A stretch of 64,000 bases of DNA from Christiangramia oceanisediminis (lineage in GTDB: Bacteria; Bacteroidota; Bacteroidia; Flavobacteriales; Flavobacteriaceae). Under the pieces are notes generated by a model. The model was not told the DNA's origin, ran no database searches, and saw nothing but the letters and a program-made list of their open reading frames with translations. Shown piece by piece: positions 17,640 to 26,390 of the stretch (its first letter is position 1; every line of letters begins with the position of its first letter). Location of the stretch: positions 248,001-312,000 of the forward strand of contig NZ_JANCNS010000001.1 in assembly GCF_022570735.2 (NCBI RefSeq), read 5' to 3'. A program made the translations under genes and the position numbers.

Positions 17640-18737
17640 CTATCTACTGGTTTCAATACCATCAAGGATCTTCTGCTGATGGTTGATGGATTCCTGGTGA
17701 ATAGCCTTGAACATCCTGAGAACAAATTCTTCGCTCAAACCTTTGCTTTCTCCTTCCAGCACCATTTTACCAAGGATCTCGTTCCATCTTTTGGTTTGAA
17801 GAATCGCCACGTTCTGATCTTTTTTAACCTTTCCAATTTCCTCGGCGATCTTCATTCTCTTTGCCAGAATTTCCAGGATCTGGCTATCGGTAATATCGAT
17901 CTTGGATCTTAAATTCTCCAGTTTATTCTGAAATTCTTCGCTTGCTGAAATTTCCTTTCTAACTTTTAAATCCTGCATGATCTTGATTAAGGTTTCAGGT
18001 GTAATTTGTTGCGCAGCATCGCTCCAGGCCTTGTCTGGTGTATGATGGGTTTCTACCATGATCCCGTCATAATTAAGATCAAGCGCGGTCTGGCATAGAT
18101 CGAAAATTATATCCCTTCTTCCTGCAATGTGTGAAGGATCAAGGATTAATGGTAGATCTGGAAACTTGTTCTGAAGTTCGATAGGGATCTGCCATTCAGG
18201 GTTGTTTCGGTAACCGGTCTTTTCATAGGCTGAAAATCCTCGGTGGATAACACCCAGCTTCGAAATATCGGCGGTATGTAAGCGTTCAACTGCTCCCAAC
18301 CACAGGGAAAGATCTGGATTCACCGGGTTTTTAACCAATACGATCTTGTCGGTTCCTTTAAGTGCATCTGCGATTTCCTGAACGATAAAAGGAGAAACGG
18401 TGGTTCTCGCTCCTATCCACAGAATATCCACATCATTTTCTAAAGCCAGATCAACGTGGGTTGGATTGGCCACCTCGGTAGTGGTTAACATGCCGGTTTC
18501 TTCCTTCGCTTTTTTGAGCCACTTCAGCCCCAAAGCTCCAACACCTTCAAAATTTCCGGGCCGGGTTCTGGGTTTCCAGATTCCAGCGCGCAACACGGTG
18601 GCATCGCTATCTTTTAATTGGTGCGCAATTGTTAAAACCTGTTCTTCGGTTTCGGCGCTACATGGGCCTGCGATCACAAGCGGATGTGATAATCCAAAGT
18701 CGTCCAGCCAGTTTCTAAGTTCTTTCTTATTTTCCAT
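17640..18737 (-). CDS. Bifunctional DAHP synthase / chorismate mutase
   Basis: A fusion that carries out the first step of the shikimate pathway (PEP plus erythrose-4-phosphate to DAHP) and the chorismate to prephenate step. Residues about 1-260 are a KDOPS-like (type I beta) DAHP synthase with VIAGPCSAETEEQVL, VLRAGIWKPRTRPGNFEG and DPSHIAGRRD; residues about 275-365 are an AroQ chorismate mutase helix bundle (LENLRSKIDITDSQILEILAKRMKIAEEIGKVK). It is last in the operon pheA - aminotransferase - tyrA - this gene and overlaps tyrA by 11 bases. Control is probably by the Phe/Tyr attenuator at 21587-21725. Confidence 0.94.
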   Translation of the reverse strand: MENKKELRNWLDDFGLSHPLVIAGPCSAETEEQVLTIAHQLKDSDATVLRAGIWKPRTRPGNFEGVGALGLKWLKKAKEETGMLTTTEVANPTHVDLALENDVDILWIGARTTVSPFIVQEIADALKGTDKIVLVKNPVNPDLSLWLGAVERLHTADISKLGVIHRGFSAYEKTGYRNNPEWQIPIELQNKFPDLPLILDPSHIAGRRDIIFDLCQTALDLNYDGIMVETHHTPDKAWSDAAQQITPETLIKIMQDLKVRKEISASEEFQNKLENLRSKIDITDSQILEILAKRMKIAEEIGKVKKDQNVAILQTKRWNEILGKMVLEGESKGLSEEFVLRMFKAIHQESINHQQKILDGIETSR

Positions 18738-19611
18738 TTTCCAGTAATTTTAGTTGTTCGTCCTGAGTGATGCCGTTTAAAACATCTTTTATATGATTCG
18801 TTTTTTCCATTTCGTTATAAACCTCTTCAAAATTATCGTTCTCCATCAGATCCCTGAACTGCTGAAGGTTAGAAATATATTCGTCCAGGGTTTCCAGCAC
18901 GTTCTTTTTGTTCTGATTGAAAATCGGGGTCCACATGGCCGGGGAGCTTTTGGCCAGCCTCACTGTGGAAGCAAATCCACTGCCTGCGAGATCAAAAATA
19001 TCCCTTTCGTTCTTTTCTTTTTCCAGCACCGTTTTTCCCAGCATAAATGAGCTGATGTGTGACAAATGCGACACATAAGCGATATGCCGGTCGTGTGAAG
19101 CCGGATCCATATACCGGATGCGCATCCCGATAGCATTAAAAACTTCCAGGGCTCTTTCCTGTAATTTGAAAGCTGTCTTTTCAACTTCACAAATGATATT
19201 GGTCTTATTCCTGAACAATCCATGCAATGCGGCGGAAGGACCTGAAAACTCTGTACCCGCGATAGGGTGCCCTGCCAGGTAATTCCTTCGTTTAGGATGC
19301 CCCTCAACTGTTTTACAGAGTTGCTCTTTGGTAGAGCCAGCGTCGGTCACCAGGCAATCGTCCTTTACCAGGTCAAGGATCTCCGGAAGCACTTTTAAAG
19401 AAGCATCAACCGGGATCGCCAGGTAAACGAAATCTGCCTTTGGCAGATCCTCCCATTCTGCTCGCTCATCGATAAGCCCGTTTTCCAGGGCTTCATCCAA
19501 ATGCTTTTCACTTTGATCGATCCCGAAGATTCGTGCCCGTTTCATGACAGATTTCAGATCCAGTGCAAAAGACCCACCTATCAATCCGGTTCCTATTAAA
19601 AATACATTCAT
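18727..19611 (-). CDS. tyrA: Prephenate dehydrogenase
   Basis: Oxidatively decarboxylates prephenate to 4-hydroxyphenylpyruvate for tyrosine. The N-terminus MNVFLIGTGLIGGSFAL is the Rossmann NAD(P)-binding motif; LAGHPIAGTEFSG and YVSHLSHISSFML are conserved TyrA segments with catalytic His. 294 residues, no ACT or chorismate mutase domain. It overlaps the aminotransferase stop by one base and the next gene by 11 bases, so the whole set is translationally coupled. Confidence 0.93.
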   Translation of the reverse strand: MNVFLIGTGLIGGSFALDLKSVMKRARIFGIDQSEKHLDEALENGLIDERAEWEDLPKADFVYLAIPVDASLKVLPEILDLVKDDCLVTDAGSTKEQLCKTVEGHPKRRNYLAGHPIAGTEFSGPSAALHGLFRNKTNIICEVEKTAFKLQERALEVFNAIGMRIRYMDPASHDRHIAYVSHLSHISSFMLGKTVLEKEKNERDIFDLAGSGFASTVRLAKSSPAMWTPIFNQNKKNVLETLDEYISNLQQFRDLMENDNFEEVYNEMEKTNHIKDVLNGITQDEQLKLLENGK

Positions 19612-20753
19612 TATTTCAGTCTTTTTAAAGATTCCCTAATTGCCTCTTCCGAAGCGCATAGTGAAAAACGCACATAACCTTCACCCTGGGAACCAAAAAT
19701 GAAGCCCGGTGCAATAAAAATGTTGTGATCATACAATAATTCATCAACCATTCCTTCAGAAGTCTTTCCTTCAGGCACTTTAGCCCAAATAAACAGACCT
19801 ACCTGTTCATCGGCGACTTCACATCCAAGATCTTCGATCAACTCCAGCAACATTTTCTTTCTGCCTGAATAAATCTCGTTCTGACTATCGAACCAGGACT
19901 GGGAAAGACGCAGCGCCTCAACCGCTCCGGCCTGAACCGGATAGAACATCCCGCTGTCCATATTCGATTTTACTTTGAGAACCGAGTTGATATTTTTCTC
20001 AGATCCAACCAGCATTCCCACTCGCCATCCGGCCATATTAAAGCTTTTGCTCAGCGAGTTCAACTCCATCACGTAATCGCTCAGGCCATTACGGGATAAA
20101 ATACTTCCTGGTTTATCATTCTGAATAAAACTATACGGATTATCATTCACCACCAATATTTCGTGTTCCTCGGCAAATGCAGTTAGTTCTTCAAAAAAGT
20201 CTTCTGTAGCTATCGAACCGGTTGGCATATGCGGATAATTCACCCACATCAGCTTTACCTGGCTCAGATCTTCTTTCGCCAAAGCTTCAAGATCGGGCAA
20301 CCAGTTATTTGCAGCGCTCAACTCATAAGTTCTTTCTTTTGCTTCCAGCAACCTGGTAACCGAACTATAGGTTGGGTATCCGGGATTGGGCAACAACACC
20401 TCATCACCCTTGTTCAGAAATGCCATTGAAATATGCATAATCCCTTCCTTACTTCCCATCAACGGCAGAATTTGCGTTTCCGGATCTACGGTTCTGGAAT
20501 AGAACAGTCGATAGAAATCGGCCATTGCGGTTCTTAAGGCGGCAACGCCTTTATAAGGTTGATACTGGTGAGCGCCGTTGGCAATAAGAGCATCATTAAG
20601 GGCTTCGATCACCTGTTTAGGTGGAGGCAGATCGGGACTCCCGATGCCGAGATTAATAATATCCCGCCCTTCAGCTCGAAGATTTGCTACCTCTCTTAAT
20701 TTTTTTGAGAAGTAATATTCCTGTACGTTATCCAGTCTTTTTGCCGTTATCAT
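19611..20753 (-). CDS. PLP-dependent aminotransferase class I/II (aromatic amino acid branch)
   Basis: A 380-residue fold-type I aminotransferase. Recognisable blocks are NLGIGSPDLPPPKQV, LLPNPGYPTYSSV, VNDNPYSFI and the PLP-lysine segment NSLSKSFNMAGWRVGML. Its place between pheA and tyrA suggests amination of phenylpyruvate/hydroxyphenylpyruvate or of prephenate; the sequence alone does not tell these apart, and related proteins are also annotated as LL-diaminopimelate aminotransferase-like. It overlaps pheA by four bases and tyrA by one. Confidence 0.88.
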   Translation of the reverse strand: MITAKRLDNVQEYYFSKKLREVANLRAEGRDIINLGIGSPDLPPPKQVIEALNDALIANGAHQYQPYKGVAALRTAMADFYRLFYSRTVDPETQILPLMGSKEGIMHISMAFLNKGDEVLLPNPGYPTYSSVTRLLEAKERTYELSAANNWLPDLEALAKEDLSQVKLMWVNYPHMPTGSIATEDFFEELTAFAEEHEILVVNDNPYSFIQNDKPGSILSRNGLSDYVMELNSLSKSFNMAGWRVGMLVGSEKNINSVLKVKSNMDSGMFYPVQAGAVEALRLSQSWFDSQNEIYSGRKKMLLELIEDLGCEVADEQVGLFIWAKVPEGKTSEGMVDELLYDHNIFIAPGFIFGSQGEGYVRFSLCASEEAIRESLKRLK

Positions 20754-21577
20754 GACAATCTGTTTTTATAGATCCCAAATATTTTTAATCCTTCGGTCAT
20801 TAGTTTAAGCACGTCCATCGCCCGTTCAAAATCTTCAGGACGTTCAAAGATCACATCCACAAAAAATGAATATTTCCAGGGCTCGTCGATAATAGGCAAG
20901 GACTGGATCTTGGTCATGTCCAGGTAACAGTCCCGTAAAATATTAAGTACTGAAACCAGGCTTCCACGTTCGCTTTTCAGGTCGAATTTTATAGAAGCTT
21001 TATCCAGTTTTTCTCCATTGGGCTCTTTCTGCTCGGTGCCTAAAACTAAAAACCGGGTCGCGTTGCTTTTGATGGTGTGTATTTCTTTTGCGAGAATTTC
21101 CAGACCATACATATGAGCGGCAGCCGGGCTTGCCACGGCTCCCACCTTTTTTAATCCTTCATCGTGAATTCGTTTGGCGGCTTCAGCCGTATCCACATCT
21201 TCAATAAGCTTGATATGCGTATGTTTCTTAAAAAACTCCTTGCATTGCAGCAAAGCCATGGGATGAGAAAAAACCTTTTTGATATCAGATATCTTCTGGC
21301 CTTCCAGGGCCATCAGGTTCATATTTACAGGCGTATAATATTCTCCTATTACGCTCAGGTTATACTCATCTATCAGTGCGTAATTTGGCAAAATTGAACC
21401 GGCAATACTATTTTCTATGGCCATCACGGCTTCCTGAGATTCTTTTGCCGCTAGCTTCCGTGCCAGCTCATGGAAAGACAAATGTTCCATTACCTCAACA
21501 TCCTTATGGTAGTAATCCATCGCCACGAGATGATGAAATGAACCTTTGATTCCCTGTATGCCTATTCTTTTGCTCAT
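20750..21577 (-). CDS. pheA: Prephenate dehydratase
   Basis: Converts prephenate to phenylpyruvate. The catalytic part (about 1-180) includes IQGIKGSFHHLVAMDYY, AIENSIAGSILPNY and the family signature SNATRFLVLG; a C-terminal ACT domain (about 190-275, starting KASIKFDLKSERGSLVSVLNIL) normally binds Phe for feedback inhibition. It is the first structural gene after a leader peptide and terminator, so it should be controlled both by attenuation and allosterically. Confidence 0.95.
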   Translation of the reverse strand: MSKRIGIQGIKGSFHHLVAMDYYHKDVEVMEHLSFHELARKLAAKESQEAVMAIENSIAGSILPNYALIDEYNLSVIGEYYTPVNMNLMALEGQKISDIKKVFSHPMALLQCKEFFKKHTHIKLIEDVDTAEAAKRIHDEGLKKVGAVASPAAAHMYGLEILAKEIHTIKSNATRFLVLGTEQKEPNGEKLDKASIKFDLKSERGSLVSVLNILRDCYLDMTKIQSLPIIDEPWKYSFFVDVIFERPEDFERAMDVLKLMTEGLKIFGIYKNRLS

Positions 21578-21586
21578 ATACCTATC

Positions 21587-21619
21587 AAAAAAAAGTCTCG
21601 ATTTTTGATCGAGACTTTT
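21587..21619 (-). terminator. Attenuator terminator before pheA
   Basis: A 12-bp perfect stem: AAAAGTCTCGAT (21591-21602) with ATCGAGACTTTT (21608-21619), 5-nt loop, and eight A at 21587-21594 that give a U run on the minus-strand transcript. It ends only about 10 nt before the pheA start, where a simple end-of-gene terminator would make no sense. The 5' arm segment TCTCGAT can instead pair over 7 bp (one G-U at each of two positions) with GTCGGGA of the leader (21659-21653). Confidence 0.9.
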
Positions 21620-21641
21620 ATATAATTTTATACTGATTTAA

Positions 21642-21725
21642 TCATATAGCACTCCCGACCCTATCTCTATAAAAGAAATAAAAGTAATAGAATGCGCTCC
21701 AGTTGATTAATCGTTTCATTGTCAT
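21642..21725 (-). CDS. Phe/Tyr attenuation leader peptide
   Basis: A 27-codon leader ORF with ATG at 21725 (or 21719) and TGA at 21642-21644. Codons 12-19 read FYYFYFFY, eight aromatic codons in a row, preceded by a Trp at codon 9. It lies between a promoter and a strong terminator directly before pheA, the classic layout of a ribosome-mediated attenuator. A ribosome stalled on the Phe/Tyr run would leave the downstream GTCGGGA segment (21659-21653) free to pair with the terminator 5' arm and block termination. A weaker protector stem (AGCGC of codons 10-11 with GTGCT of codons 25-26) is possible. Confidence 0.85.
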   Translation of the reverse strand: MTMKRLINWSAFYYFYFFYRDRVGSAI

Positions 21726-21736
21726 TATTATGTTGA

Positions 21737-21766
21737 CTAAAGTAGTGCTTAAATTTTATTTTCAAA
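21737..21766 (-). promoter_or_regulatory. Promoter of the pheA leader
   Basis: On the minus strand TTTG (21766-21763), an 18-bp spacer, then TACTTTAG (21744-21737), one mismatch to TAnnTTTG. The leader start codon is 11 nt further on. Confidence 0.5.
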
Positions 21767-21901
21767 ATTTTTTAATCCGAATTTTTGAAGTTTTCCGAAT
21801 TTCGAAAGTGACAGGGCCTTTCACTGAGAATTACAATTTCACTTCATTTATTTTCGTTAGAAGATTGAAGATTTTTCAGCGAGCAGCCAGAAAATAATTT
21901 C

Positions 21902-21909
21902 TAATTTTG
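21902..21909 (+). promoter_or_regulatory. -7 box directly before gldA
   Basis: TAATTTTG matches TAnnTTTG but lies only four bases before the gldA ATG. If used, the transcript would be nearly or fully leaderless. No TTTG at -33 distance is clear. Confidence 0.3.
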
Positions 21910-21913
21910 AAAC

Positions 21914-22840
21914 ATGTCTATTTCGGTTAGCAACTTAACAAAGCATTACGGTAACCAGAAAGCGCTGGACCAGGTAAATTTTAAAATCCCGGCAGGCGAG
22001 ATCGTTGGATTTTTGGGTCCTAATGGAGCGGGAAAATCTACCCTGATGAAGATCCTTACCGGATACCTTTCCGTAGATGAAGGCCAGGCCGAAGTAAGCG
22101 GATTAAAACTTCCCGGGGACACTACCGAAATTCAGAAACGCATAGGCTACCTGCCGGAACATAACCCGCTTTACACCGATATGTATATTCGGGAATACCT
22201 GGCATTTTGTGCTTCGGTCTATAAAACCGATCGAAATAGGATCGAAGAAGTGATCGAACTTACCGGGCTGAAACCGGAAGCCAACAAAAAGATAGACCAA
22301 TTATCTAAAGGTTATCGCCAGCGGGTTGGTCTTGCGGCGGCACTTTTACATGATCCCGAGGTTCTTATCCTGGACGAACCAACAACCGGACTGGATCCTA
22401 ATCAATTAGTAGAGATTCGAGCGCTGATAAAAAATATTGGAAGTGAAAGCAGTGATGGAAAACCTGGAAAAACGGTATTCCTTTCCACCCATATCATGCA
22501 GGAAGTGGAAGCGATTTGTGACCGGGTGATCATCATCAATAATGGGCAGATCGTAGCCGACAGGCGCCTAAAGGATCTTAGGGATGATGATGAACAGGTG
22601 ATCTTTGTAGAATTCGATTATCGCATCGAAGAGGTGGCTCTTGAAAAGCTCCCTCATCTTTCCTCGGCTAAAAATACAGGCGGATTCACCTACGAACTCA
22701 TCTTTGACACTAATAAAGATATGAGACCGGCAGTATTCGATTTTGCTCACGATAACGGACTTAAGACACTACAACTCATTCGGAAAACAAAAAACCTGGA
22801 AAGCCTTTTCGCTGAATTGACCTCAACCTCGAAATCTTAA
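21914..22840 (+). CDS. gldA: Gliding motility ABC transporter ATP-binding subunit GldA
   Basis: ATPase of the GldAFG ABC transporter associated with gliding motility in Bacteroidota. The 308 residues have Walker A GPNGAGKST (near 36-44), Q-loop YLPEHNPLY, the ABC signature LSKGYRQRVGLA, Walker B VLILDEP and the H-loop STHIMQEVEAICD. The C-terminal KDMRPAVFDFAHDNGLKTLQL is characteristic of GldA as I know it from Flavobacterium. gldF and gldG are not next to it here, so the permease partners must be elsewhere. It is divergent from the pheA leader. Confidence 0.88.
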   Translation: MSISVSNLTKHYGNQKALDQVNFKIPAGEIVGFLGPNGAGKSTLMKILTGYLSVDEGQAEVSGLKLPGDTTEIQKRIGYLPEHNPLYTDMYIREYLAFCASVYKTDRNRIEEVIELTGLKPEANKKIDQLSKGYRQRVGLAAALLHDPEVLILDEPTTGLDPNQLVEIRALIKNIGSESSDGKPGKTVFLSTHIMQEVEAICDRVIIINNGQIVADRRLKDLRDDDEQVIFVEFDYRIEEVALEKLPHLSSAKNTGGFTYELIFDTNKDMRPAVFDFAHDNGLKTLQLIRKTKNLESLFAELTSTSKS

Positions 22841-22931
22841 AGTTACTACTCCCTTCAAATTCCTGAAAATAAAAGCTTAAAATTAGGATTTGATTCGATT
22901 TTGGTGCAATTTTACATCAAATCTACAGAAG

Positions 22932-23171
22932 ATGCCACGACAAAGTATTTCCTTTACCCATCCTAACGATGAATGGTTAAAAGACCAGGTAGACAGCAAA
23001 GAATACTCAAGCAAAAGCGAGGTAGTTAATGATCTCATCAGGCAGGCCAGGAAGCAACAGGTTCAAATTGACTGGATACGTGCAAAACTTGAAAAGGCTG
23101 AAAAAAGCGGCTTTACGTCCAACACCAAACAAGAAATCTTAGCACAATCAAAATCGGGCTTTAATGAGTAA
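22932..23171 (+). CDS. ParD-like antitoxin (ribbon-helix-helix)
   Basis: A 79-residue type II antitoxin, MPRQSISFTHPNDEWLKDQV at the N-terminus forming the DNA-binding ribbon-helix-helix, then SKSEVVNDLIRQARKQQ, and a flexible C-terminal part that should bind the toxin. The ATG at 22932 is chosen because ParD-like proteins start just before this ribbon. The gene overlaps the toxin start by eight bases, the usual coupled arrangement. It is probably autoregulated. Confidence 0.88.
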   Translation: MPRQSISFTHPNDEWLKDQVDSKEYSSKSEVVNDLIRQARKQQVQIDWIRAKLEKAEKSGFTSNTKQEILAQSKSGFNE

Positions 23172-23448
23172 TTATAAATTAAGTATTGCTGCAAAGCAGG
23201 ACTTAATACGAATTCACCAATACGGGATGAAAAGGTTTGGTGAAGTTCAGGCCGATAAATACTTTGAAACTTTCTTTGAATATTTTAAAATAATTGCCGA
23301 TCAGCCATATTCTTTTGAGGCTGTAGACCATATTAAACCTGGTTATAGGAGATGTGTTTGTGGTGTAGACAGTATTTATTACCGAATAATCCAGAGTAAA
23401 GTTGAAATCATGACCATAATTGGAAGGCAGGATTTGAATAAAATTTAA
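23164..23448 (+). CDS. ParE/RelE-family toxin
   Basis: A 94-residue toxin of the ParE branch: MSNYKLSIAAKQDLIRIHQYGMKRFGEVQADKYF at the N-terminus (split here: SIAAKQDLIRIHQYG is the conserved helix) and a C-terminal YRIIQSKVEIMTIIGRQDL strand-helix. ParE toxins inhibit DNA gyrase; whether this one does is inferred from family only. The residues are intact and the gene overlaps its antitoxin, so the module looks functional. Confidence 0.88.
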   Translation: MSNYKLSIAAKQDLIRIHQYGMKRFGEVQADKYFETFFEYFKIIADQPYSFEAVDHIKPGYRRCVCGVDSIYYRIIQSKVEIMTIIGRQDLNKI

Positions 23449-23508
23449 GTTTTTGATCCCTTAAAATTAAAATTGGTCAAAAACGAACTAGTCTGAAAAT
23501 TTATCGGT

Positions 23509-24258
23509 TTACTCAAAAATAAGCTCTCCTTTAAAATGTTCGGTCACTTCAACAACAGGCGGCCTGTTAACCGAGATAATATCCCCGTAACTGTAAATAT
23601 TTCCTCTTAAAGATTGTTGTGGATTGATGATAAGCTTATTCGTCCCCCGGTGAAAAACATCATAATGTTGCACGATGAGATCACGGGCTTCCAGCCTGCC
23701 GTCTCCAGCAGCGAAGAAAGCATCGAAATTCTCTACTTTCCCTGTCAGGAAATAATTGGAAATATGATCGGTAGTGATTCGCAGATTCTGAACATCAAGA
23801 TCCAGTTTAAAATCTCCATCTGTATGAATATCGGGATCTTTTTCCTGGTTAAGAGACCTGAGCCATAGATCGGGATAGGTAAGTGTCCCTATACTTTCAA
23901 TAGTACTCGAAGTGCTGGTTTGTATCCAGTTGATATTCGGACTGGTCACATACACTTTAGTGATTTCATAATCCCTGAAAAGGTTACAGGCATTGTCATT
24001 TTCAAGGATCAGTCTTCCATTTTCAACCTGAGCACTTACTTCATTAAGTAAATTCTCACCGGTTTCGATCACCACTTTCTGCTCGGGACCTTCTTCGATG
24101 AACAACTTCACCCGTTCAAAAACAAAGATCTCGTTGAAGGATTCCAATTTCACTTCCTGTTGAACTATGGTTCCGGCAGTCTGGATACAATCTGGAGCAT
24201 CTTCGGTACTACAACCAAACAGGAGGCTTAAAAAAATTATGGCCAAAACTTTTCTCAT
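23509..24258 (-). CDS. GIN-domain (DUF2807) lipoprotein
   Basis: A 249-residue lipoprotein: signal MRKVLAIIFLSLLFGC with the lipid Cys at 16. The rest is a repetitive beta-rich domain resembling the head GIN domain (DUF2807), with FNEIFVFERVKLFIEEGPEQKVVIE at the start (FEVFV-type strand then KV-IE) and later strands alternating short polar and hydrophobic residues. Probably surface or periplasmic; function unknown. It overlaps the upstream PagL-like gene by four bases and so is cotranscribed with it. Confidence 0.75.
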   Translation of the reverse strand: MRKVLAIIFLSLLFGCSTEDAPDCIQTAGTIVQQEVKLESFNEIFVFERVKLFIEEGPEQKVVIETGENLLNEVSAQVENGRLILENDNACNLFRDYEITKVYVTSPNINWIQTSTSSTIESIGTLTYPDLWLRSLNQEKDPDIHTDGDFKLDLDVQNLRITTDHISNYFLTGKVENFDAFFAAGDGRLEARDLIVQHYDVFHRGTNKLIINPQQSLRGNIYSYGDIISVNRPPVVEVTEHFKGELIFE

Positions 24259-25355
24259 AATCTATATCCAATTGAAAATTCTACGGCTTCGGCATTTGCT
24301 CCATGCGAACGAACCGTGGCAGATGCCCACCAGTCTTCTGTGATCTCCCGTTGTAAGCCAATACGGTTATACACCTGCTCCACATAAGTTGTATATGGAT
24401 AATAAGCGTAATATCCCAGATGCGTGATAAGCGAAAGTTTATTGAAACTAAGCTTATGGCCAACAAATACGCCAACTCTTTTAGAATCTGCATCCGGGTC
24501 ATTATTTTGCTGTGGAAAGGCTGCTGCTTTATATGCTATAAATTCCTCCAAAGCGCAGGACATGATCAGCTCGGTTCCGGCCTGAATAGTGCTTTTTCGG
24601 TTCAGGGTCTTATCGGCATAGGCAGCGATGGTCATAAACGGCAATTGCGGTGACCCCACCACCCCGGTAGAATTCACCCCGCTTCGAATCGCTAAATTAA
24701 GATGCACCGGTTCGGTATATTTTTCCCTTGGGCCCTTCGGAATATAATCGGGATGAGCTTCATGATCCAGCAAATAGTTTACCCCAAAATTAAAAGTAAA
24801 AGTATTGGTACTGTTGTTAGGCGATTTAAAATCGGCATTCGAATAATGAATAATGGTAACTCCTGCCTGTAATCCCAGCCCATCAATGATATTCTGTTTG
24901 TGGTAATTCCCCATCAGGTAAGTCGTGCTCAGCACATGTGAACCATAGGCATTGTTCAGGTAGTTCTCATCTGGGTGATACGGATTGGTATTATAGGCCA
25001 GTCCCTGTCCCACCCTGAACATCAGATTCCGCTTGAAAAAATAGAAATTGAAATGAGCATAAAGGCCATAGGTCTCGCCCAGGCTCTGATTTTTCATATC
25101 CTGGTAAGCGAATGAATAGCCAAAATCAGGATAATTATAGCGGCGTTCCCATTCTTTAAGACCGTAAGTCTTTTGATTCCAGCTTAACAAAACCCCGGTT
25201 GGATGGCCGGTGATCAGGTGCCCGATATCCGGATTATGTTCCAGGATACTTCCGTAGAAATAGTTACCATCTATCGAAAAGTATTTAGGTGGCTTTTCTT
25301 CCTGGGCCTGTAAAAAGCTGGTTAAAAGAAGCAGGCAGAGGGCAATTTTCTTCAT
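24255..25355 (-). CDS. Acyloxyacyl hydrolase, PagL-like lipid A deacylase family
   Basis: A 366-residue outer-membrane beta-barrel protein with signal peptide MKKIALCLLLLTSFLQA. The motif VTIIHYSNADF (near residue 168) matches the catalytic H-x-S-N of PagL-type lipid A 3-O-deacylases. Alternating hydrophobic strands continue to the C-terminal aromatic/hydrophobic residue region (VEFSIGYRL). It is longer than PagL of Proteobacteria, as usual in Bacteroidota. Deacylation of lipid A is inferred from the motif. It forms a two-gene unit with the downstream GIN-domain lipoprotein. Confidence 0.78.
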   Translation of the reverse strand: MKKIALCLLLLTSFLQAQEEKPPKYFSIDGNYFYGSILEHNPDIGHLITGHPTGVLLSWNQKTYGLKEWERRYNYPDFGYSFAYQDMKNQSLGETYGLYAHFNFYFFKRNLMFRVGQGLAYNTNPYHPDENYLNNAYGSHVLSTTYLMGNYHKQNIIDGLGLQAGVTIIHYSNADFKSPNNSTNTFTFNFGVNYLLDHEAHPDYIPKGPREKYTEPVHLNLAIRSGVNSTGVVGSPQLPFMTIAAYADKTLNRKSTIQAGTELIMSCALEEFIAYKAAAFPQQNNDPDADSKRVGVFVGHKLSFNKLSLITHLGYYAYYPYTTYVEQVYNRIGLQREITEDWWASATVRSHGANAEAVEFSIGYRL

Positions 25356-25415
25356 ACGTGGGCAAATCTAATATATTTACGAAAATATCTCCTGCCCGGT
25401 TCACGAACTTTGATC

Positions 25416-26369
25416 TTAAAAAACTGCCTCGGCTATTTTTTGAATATTCGAGCTTTTTCCCATCGAATAATAATGAACGGTTGGCACTCCAGCCTCTACA
25501 AGTTCTTTGGATTGCTTGATACACCATTCCACGCCTACCTGTCTTACTTCAGCATTCGATTTACATTTTTCAACCTCCAGGATCAGCTCCTCCGGAAGAT
25601 CTATTTTAAAAACCTGGGGTAATAACTGCAAATGCCTCTTGATGGCAATGGGTTTGATCCCCGGAATAATAGGCACATCAATTCCCATATCTTTTGCAGC
25701 CTTCACAAAAGCAAAGAATTTTGAATTATCGAAGAACATCTGCGTCACTACATAATCGGCGCCCGAATCCACTTTTTCCTTCAGCCTTTTCAGGTCAGAT
25801 TGCAACGAAGGCGCTTCCAGGTGTTTTTCCGGGTATCCGGCAACGCCAATGCAAAAATCGGCTTTATCATCAGCTTCGATTACTTCATGAAGATATTTCC
25901 CTTTGTTCAGGTTGGTGATCTGTTTCACCAGGTCGCAGGCATAGGAATGACCGCCATTTGAAGGCTCAAAATATTTTTGATGACTCATCGCATCCCCGCG
26001 CAGGGCCATGATATTTTCAATCCCCAGGTAATGACAATCTACCAGCAAATATTCGGTTTCCTCTTTTGAAAAACCACCGCAAAGCACATGCGGAACGGTA
26101 TCCACATTATATTTATGCTTGATCGCTGCACAGATCCCAACAGTTCCGGGGCGCATACGTGTGATCTTCCGGTCCAGCAATCCGTCTTTTTCCACGTACA
26201 CATATTCTTCCCTCGAAGTGGTCACATCAATGAACGGAGGTTTAAATTCCATTAGCGGATCTATATTATCATAGAGTTCCTGGATGTTCTTTCCTTTCTT
26301 CGGTGGAATGATCTCGAAGGAAAAAAGTGTTTTTCCGTTCGCTTTTTTAATGTGTTCGGTAACCTTCAT
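25416..26369 (-). CDS. metF: 5,10-methylenetetrahydrofolate reductase
   Basis: Reduces methylene-THF to methyl-THF, the methyl donor for MetH encoded just upstream. 317 residues in a TIM barrel: FSFEIIPPKKG at the N-terminus with the catalytic Glu, TTSREEY, LRGDAM (FAD/folate region), and QMFFDNSKFFAFV. The gene follows metH at 201 bp, with two dispersed repeats in between, so cotranscription with metH is uncertain. Confidence 0.95.
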   Translation of the reverse strand: MKVTEHIKKANGKTLFSFEIIPPKKGKNIQELYDNIDPLMEFKPPFIDVTTSREEYVYVEKDGLLDRKITRMRPGTVGICAAIKHKYNVDTVPHVLCGGFSKEETEYLLVDCHYLGIENIMALRGDAMSHQKYFEPSNGGHSYACDLVKQITNLNKGKYLHEVIEADDKADFCIGVAGYPEKHLEAPSLQSDLKRLKEKVDSGADYVVTQMFFDNSKFFAFVKAAKDMGIDVPIIPGIKPIAIKRHLQLLPQVFKIDLPEELILEVEKCKSNAEVRQVGVEWCIKQSKELVEAGVPTVHYYSMGKSSNIQKIAEAVF

Positions 26370-26390
26370 ATTAATCTAATTATACTTTTC

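Noticed and set aside
22861-22931. Promoter for the parDE pair
   Set aside because: TTTG-rich sequence is present but no pair of elements has acceptable spacing to a TAnnTTTG box before the start.
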